Assembly: GCA_937922655.1 (NCBI GenBank) | Contig: CALAJH010000011.1 | Span: 62,001 to 126,000, forward strand | Reading direction: 5' to 3' | DNA length: 64,000 nucleotides | Origin: an uncultured Bacteroidia bacterium | GTDB taxonomy: Bacteria > Bacteroidota > Bacteroidia > J057 > CALAJH01 | In this document: positions 17,022 to 25,375 of the stretch, one piece after another | Layout: each line of letters begins with the position of its first letter | Numbering within the stretch: the first letter of the stretch is position 1 | Made by a program: the position numbers and the translations under genes | Notes under the pieces: generated by a model | Database searches by the model: none | What the model was told of the DNA's origin: nothing | Seen by the model: only the letters and a program-made list of their open reading frames with translations

Positions 17022-18674
17022 ATGAGCAAAAAAGCGGGTAAGCTTAGGTCGAAAACGGAGCGGGGCGCCAAGACCAAAGGCGCCGGTCGTGCCGAAACGA
17101 AGTCAGGACGCGTCGAAGACTCGTCGGTTGCCGGGGTCGAGGGTTCGGAGCCTGCTCCGGATGCGTCGCCCGAGGTGCAAACCCAAACGCCGCCCGCCTT
17201 TTCTCCGATATCGTCGAACGTTCTTAATCCCGAAACCGGCGACGAATTTGAAGAAGAATTCGAGGGCGCCAAACCAAAAATTCGCAAGGCCGAGGAACTA
17301 AGCGGAAAAAAAGGCGGCCGCCGGGGCGGCGTGGTTAATGTCCGTTTGCGGCGCTCGCCTATTCGTGCGGTGGCGGAGTTGGGGCCGACCTTTGCGCGTT
17401 TTGTCCGAAGCGGAACCTTTGGCAGCGTGTGGCTGATTTTCGCGACGTTGGCCGCCTTGGTTTGGGCGAACGTTGTCGGCGAACACAGTTACCTCGAATT
17501 TTGGCATCGCCACGAACTGATTATCGGCCTCGAAGGATACAATCTTTCGATGGGTTTCGTCCATTGGATTAACGACGGGCTGATGACGATATTTTTTCTC
17601 TTCGTCGGTTTGGAAATCAAGCGGGAAATATTGGCGGGCGAGCTCAGCAATCCCCGGCACGCCGTTTTGCCCGTTTTGGCCGCCGTCGGAGGTATGCTTA
17701 TGCCCGCGCTTATTTACGCTTATTTCAATTCCGGGCAAGCGACGATAAGGGGTTGGGGTATTCCGACCGCTACCGACATCGCCTTCTCGTTGGGTATGCT
17801 TTCGCTTTTGGGCAAGCGCGTGCCGTTTGGATTGAAAATATTTCTTTCGGCATTGGCCATTGCCGACGACCTCGGCGCCGTCGTCGTCATTGCTTTGTTT
17901 TATACCTCCGACTTGAACGTTCAGGCTTTGTTTACGGCGCTCGGAATTTTCGGCGTGCTGTTGTTGATGAATCGATTCGGGGTCAAGTCCATGTTTTACT
18001 ATACGATATTCGGGGTAGCGATGTGGTTGGCGATGCTTAAATCGGGCGTTCACGCGACGATAGCGGGCGTACTTTTGGCTTTTTCCCTGCCTTCGGCTCC
18101 CAAGCTCACCCCCGACTATTTGCTTACCCAAATTCGTCTTTTGACCGACGACCTTCAAAAAGCGCACGTCGTCGATAAAAACCGGCAGAAGACCCTGCTC
18201 GTCATCGATAAAATCGAAGACGTGGCCCGCGATTCGGACGCGCCCCTCAATCGTGTGGAGCATATGCTTCATCCATGGATAACCTACGTGATTATGCCGC
18301 TTTTCGCCATATCCAACGCAGGGGTTGTTCTGGAAGGAAGCATTTCCGACGTCGCCCGGCATCCCGTGGCTTTGGGCATATTTGGGGGGTTGGTTTTCGG
18401 CAAACAAATCGGCATAACGCTTTTCAGTTGGCTGGCCGTCAAGACAAGATTGGCCACCCTGCCGCAAGGCGTGGACATGAAACAGATTTACGGCGTGAGC
18501 TGGCTTTGCGGCATTGGCTTCACTATGTCTCTTTTCGTTTCCGAACTGGCTTTCGAAAGCATGGGCGAAGGAATTTTGGTAACCTCGAAACTGGCGGTTT
18601 TTGGCGCGTCGGTTTTTGCGGCTTTGACGGGTTTGACCGTCTTGAGCCTAATTTACCGCAACAAAAAAGCATAA
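17022..18674 (+). CDS. nhaA: NhaA-type Na+/H+ antiporter with a long N-terminal extension
   Basis: 550 residues, against about 390-440 in typical NhaA. Residues 1-110 are a hydrophilic extension: basic at first (MSKKAGKLRSKTERGAKTKG), then acidic and proline-rich, then basic again (GKKGGRRGG). From about residue 120 it is a normal NhaA core with 11-12 helices, including LVWANVVG, FFLFVGLEIKREIL, IPTATDIAFSLGMLSLLGKR and the paired aspartates of the ion site in LAIADDLGAVVVI. It exchanges Na+ for H+ across the inner membrane for pH and salt control. The extension is in frame, has coding-like composition and is preceded by a promoter box, so I keep it. Confidence 0.94.
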   Translation: MSKKAGKLRSKTERGAKTKGAGRAETKSGRVEDSSVAGVEGSEPAPDASPEVQTQTPPAFSPISSNVLNPETGDEFEEEFEGAKPKIRKAEELSGKKGGRRGGVVNVRLRRSPIRAVAELGPTFARFVRSGTFGSVWLIFATLAALVWANVVGEHSYLEFWHRHELIIGLEGYNLSMGFVHWINDGLMTIFFLFVGLEIKREILAGELSNPRHAVLPVLAAVGGMLMPALIYAYFNSGQATIRGWGIPTATDIAFSLGMLSLLGKRVPFGLKIFLSALAIADDLGAVVVIALFYTSDLNVQALFTALGIFGVLLLMNRFGVKSMFYYTIFGVAMWLAMLKSGVHATIAGVLLAFSLPSAPKLTPDYLLTQIRLLTDDLQKAHVVDKNRQKTLLVIDKIEDVARDSDAPLNRVEHMLHPWITYVIMPLFAISNAGVVLEGSISDVARHPVALGIFGGLVFGKQIGITLFSWLAVKTRLATLPQGVDMKQIYGVSWLCGIGFTMSLFVSELAFESMGEGILVTSKLAVFGASVFAALTGLTVLSLIYRNKKA

Positions 18675-18814
18675 GCCCGGAATACCCCCGGGGATATACT
18701 CCTCAACCCTATGCACATCGTTTATTTACATCTTGGCCGGTTAATTCCCGTGGACTTTTAACGCCCGAAACGACTCGTATCGGTTAGCGTCCACCGGCTG
18801 CCGTTGGTTTGTGT

Positions 18815-19768
18815 CTAAGCCATTCCCCGCCACGCCCCCTTGCTTTTCGTCAATGCGTTTCTTTCCCAAAACACTCCGTCCGAATAGCCTTGAATTTTTT
18901 TATCCGTTTCGGCCAAAAACAGTCTTTTTTCCGCCAAAAGCGCGTAGGTTTCGTTGATTTCCACGCCGACATAGTTGCGATTGAGCTTTTTGGCGACGAC
19001 CGACGTTGTTCCCGAACCCAGAAACGGGTCGAAAACCACGTCGTTTTCTTTCGACGAGGCCAAAATGATTTTGGCCAACAATTTTTCGGGTTTTTGGGTG
19101 GGATGTTCGGTGTTTTCGGGCATGGACCAAAACGGAATCGTTACGTCGGTCCAAAGATTCGACGGATGGGTAAGCCTGAAATTTCCGTCTTCCTCTTTTT
19201 GCCAATCTTTGGGTATGCCGTCGGCCGTGTAGGGGGCGACGACTTTTCTCTTGATTTTGACGGCTTCGACGTTGAAACAATAATCGTCGGATTTGGTGGC
19301 GAACCAAACGTCTTCGGAGGCGTTTTTCCAATTGGTTTTGGCGCCGCGGCCTTTTTCCCGCTCGAAGGTAATGCGGTTGCGGATAATCAATAGATTGTCC
19401 AAAACGCTGTGAATCGGTCCGGCCGACTTCCAATCGCCGCACAAATACAACGAGCCCGTCGGCTTTAATTTGGCCGCCACTCTCGGCAACCAGCTCTCCA
19501 AATACGCTTGGTAGTTCGCCAAACTTGACGTCTTGAATTTGACGGTTCCGAAGTCTTTGGAAAGGTTGTAGGGCGGGTCGACGAATATCAAATCGGCGAA
19601 TTCGTCGGGCAAAAAATCCAGAACGTCAAAGACGTTTTGGCAAATCGTGGTGTTACAAACGTCGTCAAACGAAACTTTTCCATTGAGAACGACGAGTTTT
19701 TCTTTAAATCGACGGTCATCGTCGTTCAAACCAAGCGTTCTGTTTCTTGTTGCTTTGGTACTTCCCAT
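18815..19768 (-). CDS. orphan DNA adenine-N6 methyltransferase, beta class
   Basis: 317 residues. The catalytic motif DPPYNL comes first (FADLIFVDPPYNLSKDFG) and the AdoMet-binding FDPFLGSGTTSVVAKKL comes near the end, the order of beta-class enzymes such as M.MboII. HPTQKPEKLL, also a family feature, lies between. It should methylate adenine in a specific DNA site; the site cannot be read from the protein. No restriction enzyme gene is next to it, so it is an orphan or solitary methylase within this window. The ATG at 19768 is chosen because an upstream ATG at 19825 begins before the aconitase terminator and would read through it. It ends 140 bases from the convergent nhaA stop. Confidence 0.88.
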   Translation of the reverse strand: MGSTKATRNRTLGLNDDDRRFKEKLVVLNGKVSFDDVCNTTICQNVFDVLDFLPDEFADLIFVDPPYNLSKDFGTVKFKTSSLANYQAYLESWLPRVAAKLKPTGSLYLCGDWKSAGPIHSVLDNLLIIRNRITFEREKGRGAKTNWKNASEDVWFATKSDDYCFNVEAVKIKRKVVAPYTADGIPKDWQKEEDGNFRLTHPSNLWTDVTIPFWSMPENTEHPTQKPEKLLAKIILASSKENDVVFDPFLGSGTTSVVAKKLNRNYVGVEINETYALLAEKRLFLAETDKKIQGYSDGVFWERNALTKSKGAWRGMA

Positions 19769-19780
19769 TAAAATTATGGG

Positions 19781-19819
19781 AAAAAACGCGGGGTTTGAAG
19801 GGGCTACCTCCAAACCCCG
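19781..19819 (-). terminator. intrinsic terminator after aconitase
   Basis: Minus strand: CGGGGTTTG (19819-19811), a 13-base loop, CAAACCCCG (19797-19789), then CG and six T. It lies 11 bases after the aconitase stop and before the methyltransferase ATG. Confidence 0.88.
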
Positions 19820-19830
19820 TCTCATGATTT

Positions 19831-22095
19831 TTATTTCCTAAATTTTTGTCCAATCAAGTTCAAGGCGCCGCCCGCCTTAAACCATTCGATTTGTTGGGCG
19901 TTGTAGGAGTGGTTTACGGCGATTTCTTCGGACGAACCGTCGGCATGGTTGAGGCGGACGGTGAGGGGTTTGCCCGGAGTAAAGGCCGTCAGTCCGAGAA
20001 TGTCGATAACGTCGTCTTCGCGGATTTTGTCGTAGTCGGCGGGGTCGGCGAAGGTGAGCGCGAGCATACCTTGTTTTTTGAGGTTGGTTTCGTGGATGCG
20101 GGCGAAGGATTTGACGAGAATGGCCCGTACGCCGAGGTACCGCGGTTGCATGGCGGCGTGTTCGCGACTTGAACCTTCGCCATAGTTGTCGTCGCCGACG
20201 ACGACGCTTCCGATGCCCGACGCTTTCAAAGCCCGGGCTACGGTCGGCACGCCCGCGTATTCACCGGTGAGCGGGTTGCGCACGCAGTCGGTTTTGTCGT
20301 TGAAGAAATTGACGGCGCCGGTGAGGGTGTTGTTGGAGATGTTGTCGAGGTGGCCGCGATATTTGAGCCACGGTCCGGCCATCGAAATATGGTCGGTCGT
20401 ACATTTGCCTTTGGCTTTGATGAGCAGGCGCAGACCCGTCAAATCCGTGCCTTCCCATGCCGGAAAAGGGGCCAAAAGTTGTAGACGGTCGCTGGACGGA
20501 TTGACTTTTACCTCCACGTTCGAGCCGTCGTCGGCGGGAGCCTGATAGCCGTTGTCTTTGACGTCGAAACCCAACGGCGGCAGTTCGACGCCCGCCGGCT
20601 CGTCCAATTTCACGGCTACGCCCTCCTCGTTGACAATCGTATCGGTGGCGGGGTTGAAGGTCAGCCGGCCCGCAAGCGTCAAGGCCGTAACGATTTCCGG
20701 CGAGGCGACGAACGAGTGCGTGTTCGGATTGCCGTCGTTGCGTTTGGAAAAATTGCGGTTGAAGGAGGTGATAATGGAGTTTTTTTCTTGTTTTTCGGCG
20801 TCGTGGCGTCGCCATTGGCCGATGCACGGTCCGCAGGCGTTGGCCAACACTTTGCCCCCGATTTCGCCGAAAACCCCTAAAAGTCCGTCGCGCTCGGCGG
20901 TGTAGCGTACCTGTTCGGAGCCGGGGGTGATGGTAAATTCGGACTTGACCTTGATTTTCTTTTCGGCCGCTTGTCTGGCCACGCTGGCCGCACGCGTCAA
21001 GTCTTCGTAACTTGAATTGGTGCAGGAACCGATAAGCCCGACCGAAAGCTCTTCGGGCCAATTGTTTTCGCGCACGGCTTGGGCCAATTGCGACAAGGGC
21101 CATGCCCTGTCGGGACTGAACGGGCCGTTGACGTGCGGTTCGAGTTCGGAAAGATTGATTTCGATGATTTGGTCGAAGTATTTTTCGGGTTGGTCGTAGA
21201 CCCCGGGGTCCGCGGTGAGGTGTTCGGCAACGGCGTCGGCGAGTTTGACCACTTCTTCGCGGCCGGTGGAACGCAGATAACGGCGCATCGAGTCGTCGTA
21301 GGCGAAGGTCGAGGTCGTGGCGCCGATTTCCGCGCCCATGTTGCAAATCGTACCTTTGCCCGTACAAGACAAACTTTCGGCGCCCGGACCGAAATATTCG
21401 AGAATGTAACCCGTGCCGCCTTTGACCGTCAAAATACCCGCCACTTTTAAAATAACGTCTTTGGCCGAGGTCCAACCCGAAAGTTTGCCCGTTAGTTTGA
21501 CTCCGATAAGTTTGGGCCATTTGAGTTCCCATGCCATGCCCGTCATGGCGTCGACGGCGTCGGCGCCGCCCACGCCGATGGCAATCATACCCAAGCCGCC
21601 CGCGTTCACCGTATGGCTGTCGGTGCCTATCATCATACCGCCCGGAAAGGCGTAGTTCTCCAACACCACTTGGTGGATAATACCCGAGCCGGGTTTCCAA
21701 AAACCGATGCCGTATTTTTTGGAAACGGACGCAAGAAAGTCGTAGACCTCGGAGTTTTCGTCGAGCGCGATTTGCAGGTCGTCGGCCGCGCCTTTTTGCG
21801 CGGCGATGAGGTGGTCGCAATGCACCGTCGAGGGCACGGCCACTTTCGGAATGCCCGCCTGCATGAACTGTAAAAGCGCCATTTGCGCCGTAGCGTCTTG
21901 CATCGCCACGCGGTCGACGGCGAAGTCCACGTAGGACTTGCCGCGTTCAAAAGGCTCGGTTGTTCGGTCGTAAAGGTGCGAATACAATACTTTTTCGGTG
22001 AAAGTCAGCGGCTTGCCCGTCAAAGCCCGTGCCGCCGCTACCTTTTCCCCTAGTCCGGCGTAAACCCGCCGAATCATTTCAAGGTCGAATATCAT
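19831..22095 (-). CDS. acn: aconitate hydratase, mitochondrial-type
   Basis: 754 residues, the length of the mitochondrial-type enzyme and shorter than bacterial AcnA or AcnB. It converts citrate to isocitrate in the TCA cycle with a 4Fe-4S cluster. The cluster cysteines are visible in [11 protein letters not shown] (one Cys) and [11 protein letters not shown] (two Cys). Other conserved parts are [56 protein letters not shown] and [19 protein letters not shown]. The ATG at 22095 lies 19 bases after a TAATTTTG promoter box; the gene is monocistronic and ends in a clear terminator. Confidence 0.97.
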   Translation of the reverse strand: MIFDLEMIRRVYAGLGEKVAAARALTGKPLTFTEKVLYSHLYDRTTEPFERGKSYVDFAVDRVAMQDATAQMALLQFMQAGIPKVAVPSTVHCDHLIAAQKGAADDLQIALDENSEVYDFLASVSKKYGIGFWKPGSGIIHQVVLENYAFPGGMMIGTDSHTVNAGGLGMIAIGVGGADAVDAMTGMAWELKWPKLIGVKLTGKLSGWTSAKDVILKVAGILTVKGGTGYILEYFGPGAESLSCTGKGTICNMGAEIGATTSTFAYDDSMRRYLRSTGREEVVKLADAVAEHLTADPGVYDQPEKYFDQIIEINLSELEPHVNGPFSPDRAWPLSQLAQAVRENNWPEELSVGLIGSCTNSSYEDLTRAASVARQAAEKKIKVKSEFTITPGSEQVRYTAERDGLLGVFGEIGGKVLANACGPCIGQWRRHDAEKQEKNSIITSFNRNFSKRNDGNPNTHSFVASPEIVTALTLAGRLTFNPATDTIVNEEGVAVKLDEPAGVELPPLGFDVKDNGYQAPADDGSNVEVKVNPSSDRLQLLAPFPAWEGTDLTGLRLLIKAKGKCTTDHISMAGPWLKYRGHLDNISNNTLTGAVNFFNDKTDCVRNPLTGEYAGVPTVARALKASGIGSVVVGDDNYGEGSSREHAAMQPRYLGVRAILVKSFARIHETNLKKQGMLALTFADPADYDKIREDDVIDILGLTAFTPGKPLTVRLNHADGSSEEIAVNHSYNAQQIEWFKAGGALNLIGQKFRK

Positions 22096-22114
22096 CGTTG
22101 ATGTAGGTGAAGGC

Positions 22115-22122
22115 CAAAATTA
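22115..22122 (-). promoter_or_regulatory. TAnnTTTG -7 promoter box for aconitase
   Basis: TAATTTTG on the minus strand, 19 bases upstream of the ATG. Confidence 0.55.
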
Positions 22123-22244
22123 AGAATTTTCCATGAAACCCGAGTGTTGCATTCGAAGATTGTCAAGCGGAATAATTCACAAGCTTTTTTGTTGGCTTAT
22201 GGGGACGTTTGACGGACGCCAAGTGTTTAGCACAAAAACGGGTA

Positions 22245-22796
22245 ATGAACGGGGAAAACATTTTGGTCGTTTCGATGACGAATCGAAACGAAAGCCTGAC
22301 GCTCCATTTGGCGCGAGAATATGTCGAGCGTTTGGAGGCCGCCGGCATACCGGCAAATTTATACTCTTTAACCGAACTTCCCGCCAATTTTCTGGTCGAA
22401 GAGATGTACGGCCGGCGGAGCGAGGCGTTTATGGCCGTTGAATCCGCGATGGCGCAAGCGGAATTCTATTTGTTCGTTGTACCGGAATACAACGGCAGTT
22501 ATCCCGGCGTGGGCAAGGTGTTTATCGACGCGATGCCGCGCGAAATCTGGAAGGGCAAAACGGCGTCTTTGGCGGGCGCGTCGTCGGGGCGTTTCGGCAA
22601 CGCTCGCGGCCTCGACCACCTCAACGCCGTATTGAATTATTTGCAAGTTACCGTCTTGCCTTTTCGCGCCCATTACCCTTATTTGGAGAGGATACTCGAA
22701 CACGACTTTTGGCCTGCGGACGCCGAAACCGAGATGCGCCGGCACGTAGCCGACATCGCCGCGGCTCTTCGCCGGCCCGTTGCCGTCGGGGTCTGA
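22245..22796 (+). CDS. NAD(P)H-dependent FMN reductase family flavoprotein
   Basis: 183 residues with a flavodoxin-like fold: N-terminal phosphate-binding loop (ILVVSMTNRNESLT), VVPEYNGSYPGVGKVFIDAMP, and SLAGASSGRFGNARGLDHL, which match the FMN_red family (PF03358). It should bind FMN and reduce quinones, azo compounds or flavin with NAD(P)H; the physiological substrate is unknown. The ATG at 22245 places the first beta strand right after the start; the frame is open to 22209 without giving extra conserved sequence. It ends 11 bases from the convergent aldehyde dehydrogenase. Confidence 0.88.
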   Translation: MNGENILVVSMTNRNESLTLHLAREYVERLEAAGIPANLYSLTELPANFLVEEMYGRRSEAFMAVESAMAQAEFYLFVVPEYNGSYPGVGKVFIDAMPREIWKGKTASLAGASSGRFGNARGLDHLNAVLNYLQVTVLPFRAHYPYLERILEHDFWPADAETEMRRHVADIAAALRRPVAVGV

Positions 22797-22807
22797 TGCT
22801 TGGCGGT

Positions 22808-24184
22808 CTAAGTTTTCTCGTGTCTGAAAACGAAGGTTTTGCTACGAGAATAAAAGTCCATGGTTTGAGGTATGCCGCCGAAACCCAAGCCCGAATCCTC
22901 GTAGCCCCCGAACGGCGCCCAATCGGCGCGAAAGGTCGTCGAATCGTTAATCATCACGGCCGTTGCTTTGAGTTTGCGAGCGATGGAAAAGGCACGGTCT
23001 ATGTTTTGGGTGAAAACCGCGGCTTGAAAGGCAAACGGCAAACGGTTGGCGCGGGCGACGGCCTCGTCCACGTCCGAATAAGGACTCAGAGCCACGACGG
23101 GACCGAACACCTCCTCGTTCATGACGGGGGCGTTTTCGGGGGTGTTGCCCAAAAGGGTGGGGGCAAAAACCGTAGCTGAATGTTCAACGCCGCCGGCCAA
23201 AAGCTCGGCCCCGGTCTCCACGCTTTTTTCCACCGCCGTACGCACGCGTGCCATTGCCGCGGGCGTTATCAGCGGCCCGACCGTTGTCGAAGCGTCGAAG
23301 GGGTTGCCCGCGTCAAGCGTGCGTACCGCCCGCGAAAATTTTTCGGCAAATTCTTCATACAAATATTCGTGTACAAAAACGCGTTGCACGGAAACGCACA
23401 CCTGCCCCGCGTGATAGTATCCTCCGGTAAGCAGTAGACGGCCCGCGAGTTCGGGGTCGGCGTCGGGTTCGATAACGACGGGGGCCGCTCCGCCGTGTTC
23501 GAACACGCCTTCGACCCCGGGCGCCAATTTCGCACGCAACGCCCAACCCACCGCCGCCGAACCGATAAACGAAAACCGACCGATACCACGCGATTGAGCC
23601 AAAACCGTCGTCGCCTCGTTGTCGCATACCACAACCTCAAAATATCCGGGCGGTAAACCCGCCTGTAAAAAAACGTCGCGCAAGGCGAAAGCGGCGGACG
23701 GAGTCGTCAGCGCGGGCTTCAACAGTACGGGGGCGCCTACCGCCACGGCGGGAACGGCCTGATGCACCGCCAAATTCAAAGGATGGTTGAACGCCGATAC
23801 CGCAAAAACGGGTCCCGCGGGTTCGCAAAACGAAAACATCGTTCGGCCCGACGCCGCACGCGTCAAATCCATCGGCGTTTCTTTGCCCGATTGAAAGCGT
23901 AAATACGCCGCCGCCGTCCGTACGCCTTCCACCGCCCGCCAAACCTCGACCCGTGCGTCGCGTATCGGCTTTCCGCTTTCGGAAACTATCGGTTCGACCC
24001 AACGCTCGAAATCCGCTTTCATCAATTCAACCGCTCGCTCCAAAATCACCAAGCGTTCGTAACGCGGAAGGGGTTTGAGCGTTTTCATGCGCTCGAGTAT
24101 CGTCGCGCCTTCCGCCGCCGACTTCAGCGTATAGGTACGAAGCACCGAACGGTCGTAGGGGTGATAAATCGTTAATTCGTTCAT
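22808..24184 (-). CDS. NAD(P)-dependent aldehyde dehydrogenase
   Basis: 458 residues of the ALDH superfamily. Visible sites are the Rossmann part (FSFIGSAAVGWALRAKL), the general-base Glu in FEHGGAAPVVIEPDAD (where most relatives have ELGG) and the catalytic Cys in YYHAGQVCVSVQRVFVH. MNEEVFGPVV and the C-terminal PFGGYEDSGLGFGGI are also standard. It oxidises an aldehyde to the acid; the family resembles lactaldehyde or non-phosphorylating glyceraldehyde-3-phosphate dehydrogenases, but the substrate is not settled. The ATG at 24184 overlaps the DUF1684 stop as ATGA, so the two are co-translated; a longer frame to 24271 is rejected. Confidence 0.93.
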   Translation of the reverse strand: MNELTIYHPYDRSVLRTYTLKSAAEGATILERMKTLKPLPRYERLVILERAVELMKADFERWVEPIVSESGKPIRDARVEVWRAVEGVRTAAAYLRFQSGKETPMDLTRAASGRTMFSFCEPAGPVFAVSAFNHPLNLAVHQAVPAVAVGAPVLLKPALTTPSAAFALRDVFLQAGLPPGYFEVVVCDNEATTVLAQSRGIGRFSFIGSAAVGWALRAKLAPGVEGVFEHGGAAPVVIEPDADPELAGRLLLTGGYYHAGQVCVSVQRVFVHEYLYEEFAEKFSRAVRTLDAGNPFDASTTVGPLITPAAMARVRTAVEKSVETGAELLAGGVEHSATVFAPTLLGNTPENAPVMNEEVFGPVVALSPYSDVDEAVARANRLPFAFQAAVFTQNIDRAFSIARKLKATAVMINDSTTFRADWAPFGGYEDSGLGFGGIPQTMDFYSRSKTFVFRHEKT

Positions 24185-24774
24185 GGCAATTTTTCTCCGG
24201 CCCGAATGGCAAGGGGGAAAATGTTGTCGGGCGGAGGTACGGGACAAACGTATTTGGGATTGTAAACGCAATACGGGTGATAGGCCAAGTTGAAATCTAG
24301 GAGGTAGGTTCCCGAGGGGTCGGGGGTCAAATCCAAATATCTTCCGCCTCCGTAGGTTTCTTTGCCCGAGGTTTCGTCGCGAAAGGCAACGAAAAGGTTT
24401 TGCGGCGGGTCGTTGGGTTGCCGGTACGCACGAAGGGAGAACTTTGAACCCCGAAGTTCAAAGCGTAAATTACCGACGTAGGCCAAATTTCGACCAATGG
24501 TATCGACAATGGCGTTGGCGGACTTTTCAATAAATTCAGCCGGTACACGCCACGCGGGGTCGATTTCGTAGTACGCCAGCCCCTGAAAATTTCGACGAAC
24601 CGAATCGGGCAAAGGGGATTCGGGGGATTGCTTGAATTTTGCGTCCTTTTGCGAACGTCCCGCACGAATTTGGCGGTAGTAGTCGTCGGTCGCGCCGGGA
24701 GCGGAACGATTCAACCACCATGCCGCCGCCGCCAACACCGCCACCAAACCGCCTATGTAGTAAACGTATTTCAT
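24181..24774 (-). CDS. DUF1684 protein with an N-terminal membrane anchor
   Basis: 197 residues. A hydrophobic N-terminus (YYIGGLVAVLAAAAWWL) should anchor it or act as a signal sequence. The remainder matches DUF1684, with the conserved block FRDETSGKETYGGGRYLDL, LLDFNLAYHPYCVYN and CPVPPPDNIFPLAIRAGEKL. The family is found in many bacteria, and no activity has been assigned that I can rely on. It is the first gene of a two-gene unit with the aldehyde dehydrogenase (ATGA overlap). Confidence 0.87.
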   Translation of the reverse strand: MKYVYYIGGLVAVLAAAAWWLNRSAPGATDDYYRQIRAGRSQKDAKFKQSPESPLPDSVRRNFQGLAYYEIDPAWRVPAEFIEKSANAIVDTIGRNLAYVGNLRFELRGSKFSLRAYRQPNDPPQNLFVAFRDETSGKETYGGGRYLDLTPDPSGTYLLDFNLAYHPYCVYNPKYVCPVPPPDNIFPLAIRAGEKLP

Positions 24775-24909
24775 CGTGTTGTGTGCATCCCGTCCCTCGG
24801 GAAAACGAACCGAATATTAACACAAAAAATTCAAACGCGCAAAACCGGTTTCCCGCTACCCTTTTTTATGCTACACGCTCGTCGTGGCGTCGGCTACGGT
24901 GCGGCGTGT

Positions 24910-25338
24910 TTATTCGGGGGTGAGGGTTTCGAGGCGTTGTCCGTCGTCCCAGACGAGGTCGCCCGCGGAAAGCGATTTGATTTCATAAATCTTGGTGAAC
25001 TGTGCAACCTCGTTTTCCACCACCAAATTCTTATAGTTGTTGGTAAATTCCCATACGCCGGTGTAATCGCTTTTTTCATACGAACACCGCTCTTCGCCGC
25101 TAATAAATTTGTATTTGCCGTTGACGTTGAAAACGTAGCGGTTGTCGGCGTCGCAGGCGGGCAAAGGCAAAGTGGCGCCCGACGACGCCGTCAGTTGTTC
25201 AAGGCGCCAAGATTTTTCGCCGCCGCCCGTCAAGTCCCGTACTTGTTTGGGAAGCGTGGGGGAAGCGCCGTTGTCGTTGACGGGTTCGCAGGCGAAAAAC
25301 AAAAAACCTGCCGCCGCCATGTAGCCCAGTTTTTTCAT
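24910..25338 (-). CDS. small lipoprotein, lipocalin-like
   Basis: 142 residues. The signal MKKLGYMAAAGFLFFAC has a lipobox ending FFAC, so the mature protein begins at Cys17. The mature part (KSWRLEQLTA, PACDADNRYVFNVNGKYKF, GVWEFTNNYKNLVV) has the pattern of the lipocalin-like domain common in Bacteroidota lipoproteins: a W near the start, a CxxDN..F.. core with a second Cys in ERCSYEK, and alternating strands. A ligand or role cannot be named. It sits 37 bases after the HyfB-like gene stop on the same strand. Confidence 0.8.
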   Translation of the reverse strand: MKKLGYMAAAGFLFFACEPVNDNGASPTLPKQVRDLTGGGEKSWRLEQLTASSGATLPLPACDADNRYVFNVNGKYKFISGEERCSYEKSDYTGVWEFTNNYKNLVVENEVAQFTKIYEIKSLSAGDLVWDDGQRLETLTPE

Positions 25339-25375
25339 CGCTTTGGTTTTTCGACTTTGTGCAAACTTCGTGCCG

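Noticed and set aside
18675-18814. terminator between nhaA and the methyltransferase
   Set aside because: Only a short CCCCCGGGG palindrome is seen, without a stable stem or U tract.
19769-19825. upstream ATG for the methyltransferase
   Set aside because: It lies on the far side of the aconitase terminator, so that start would require read-through of the hairpin.
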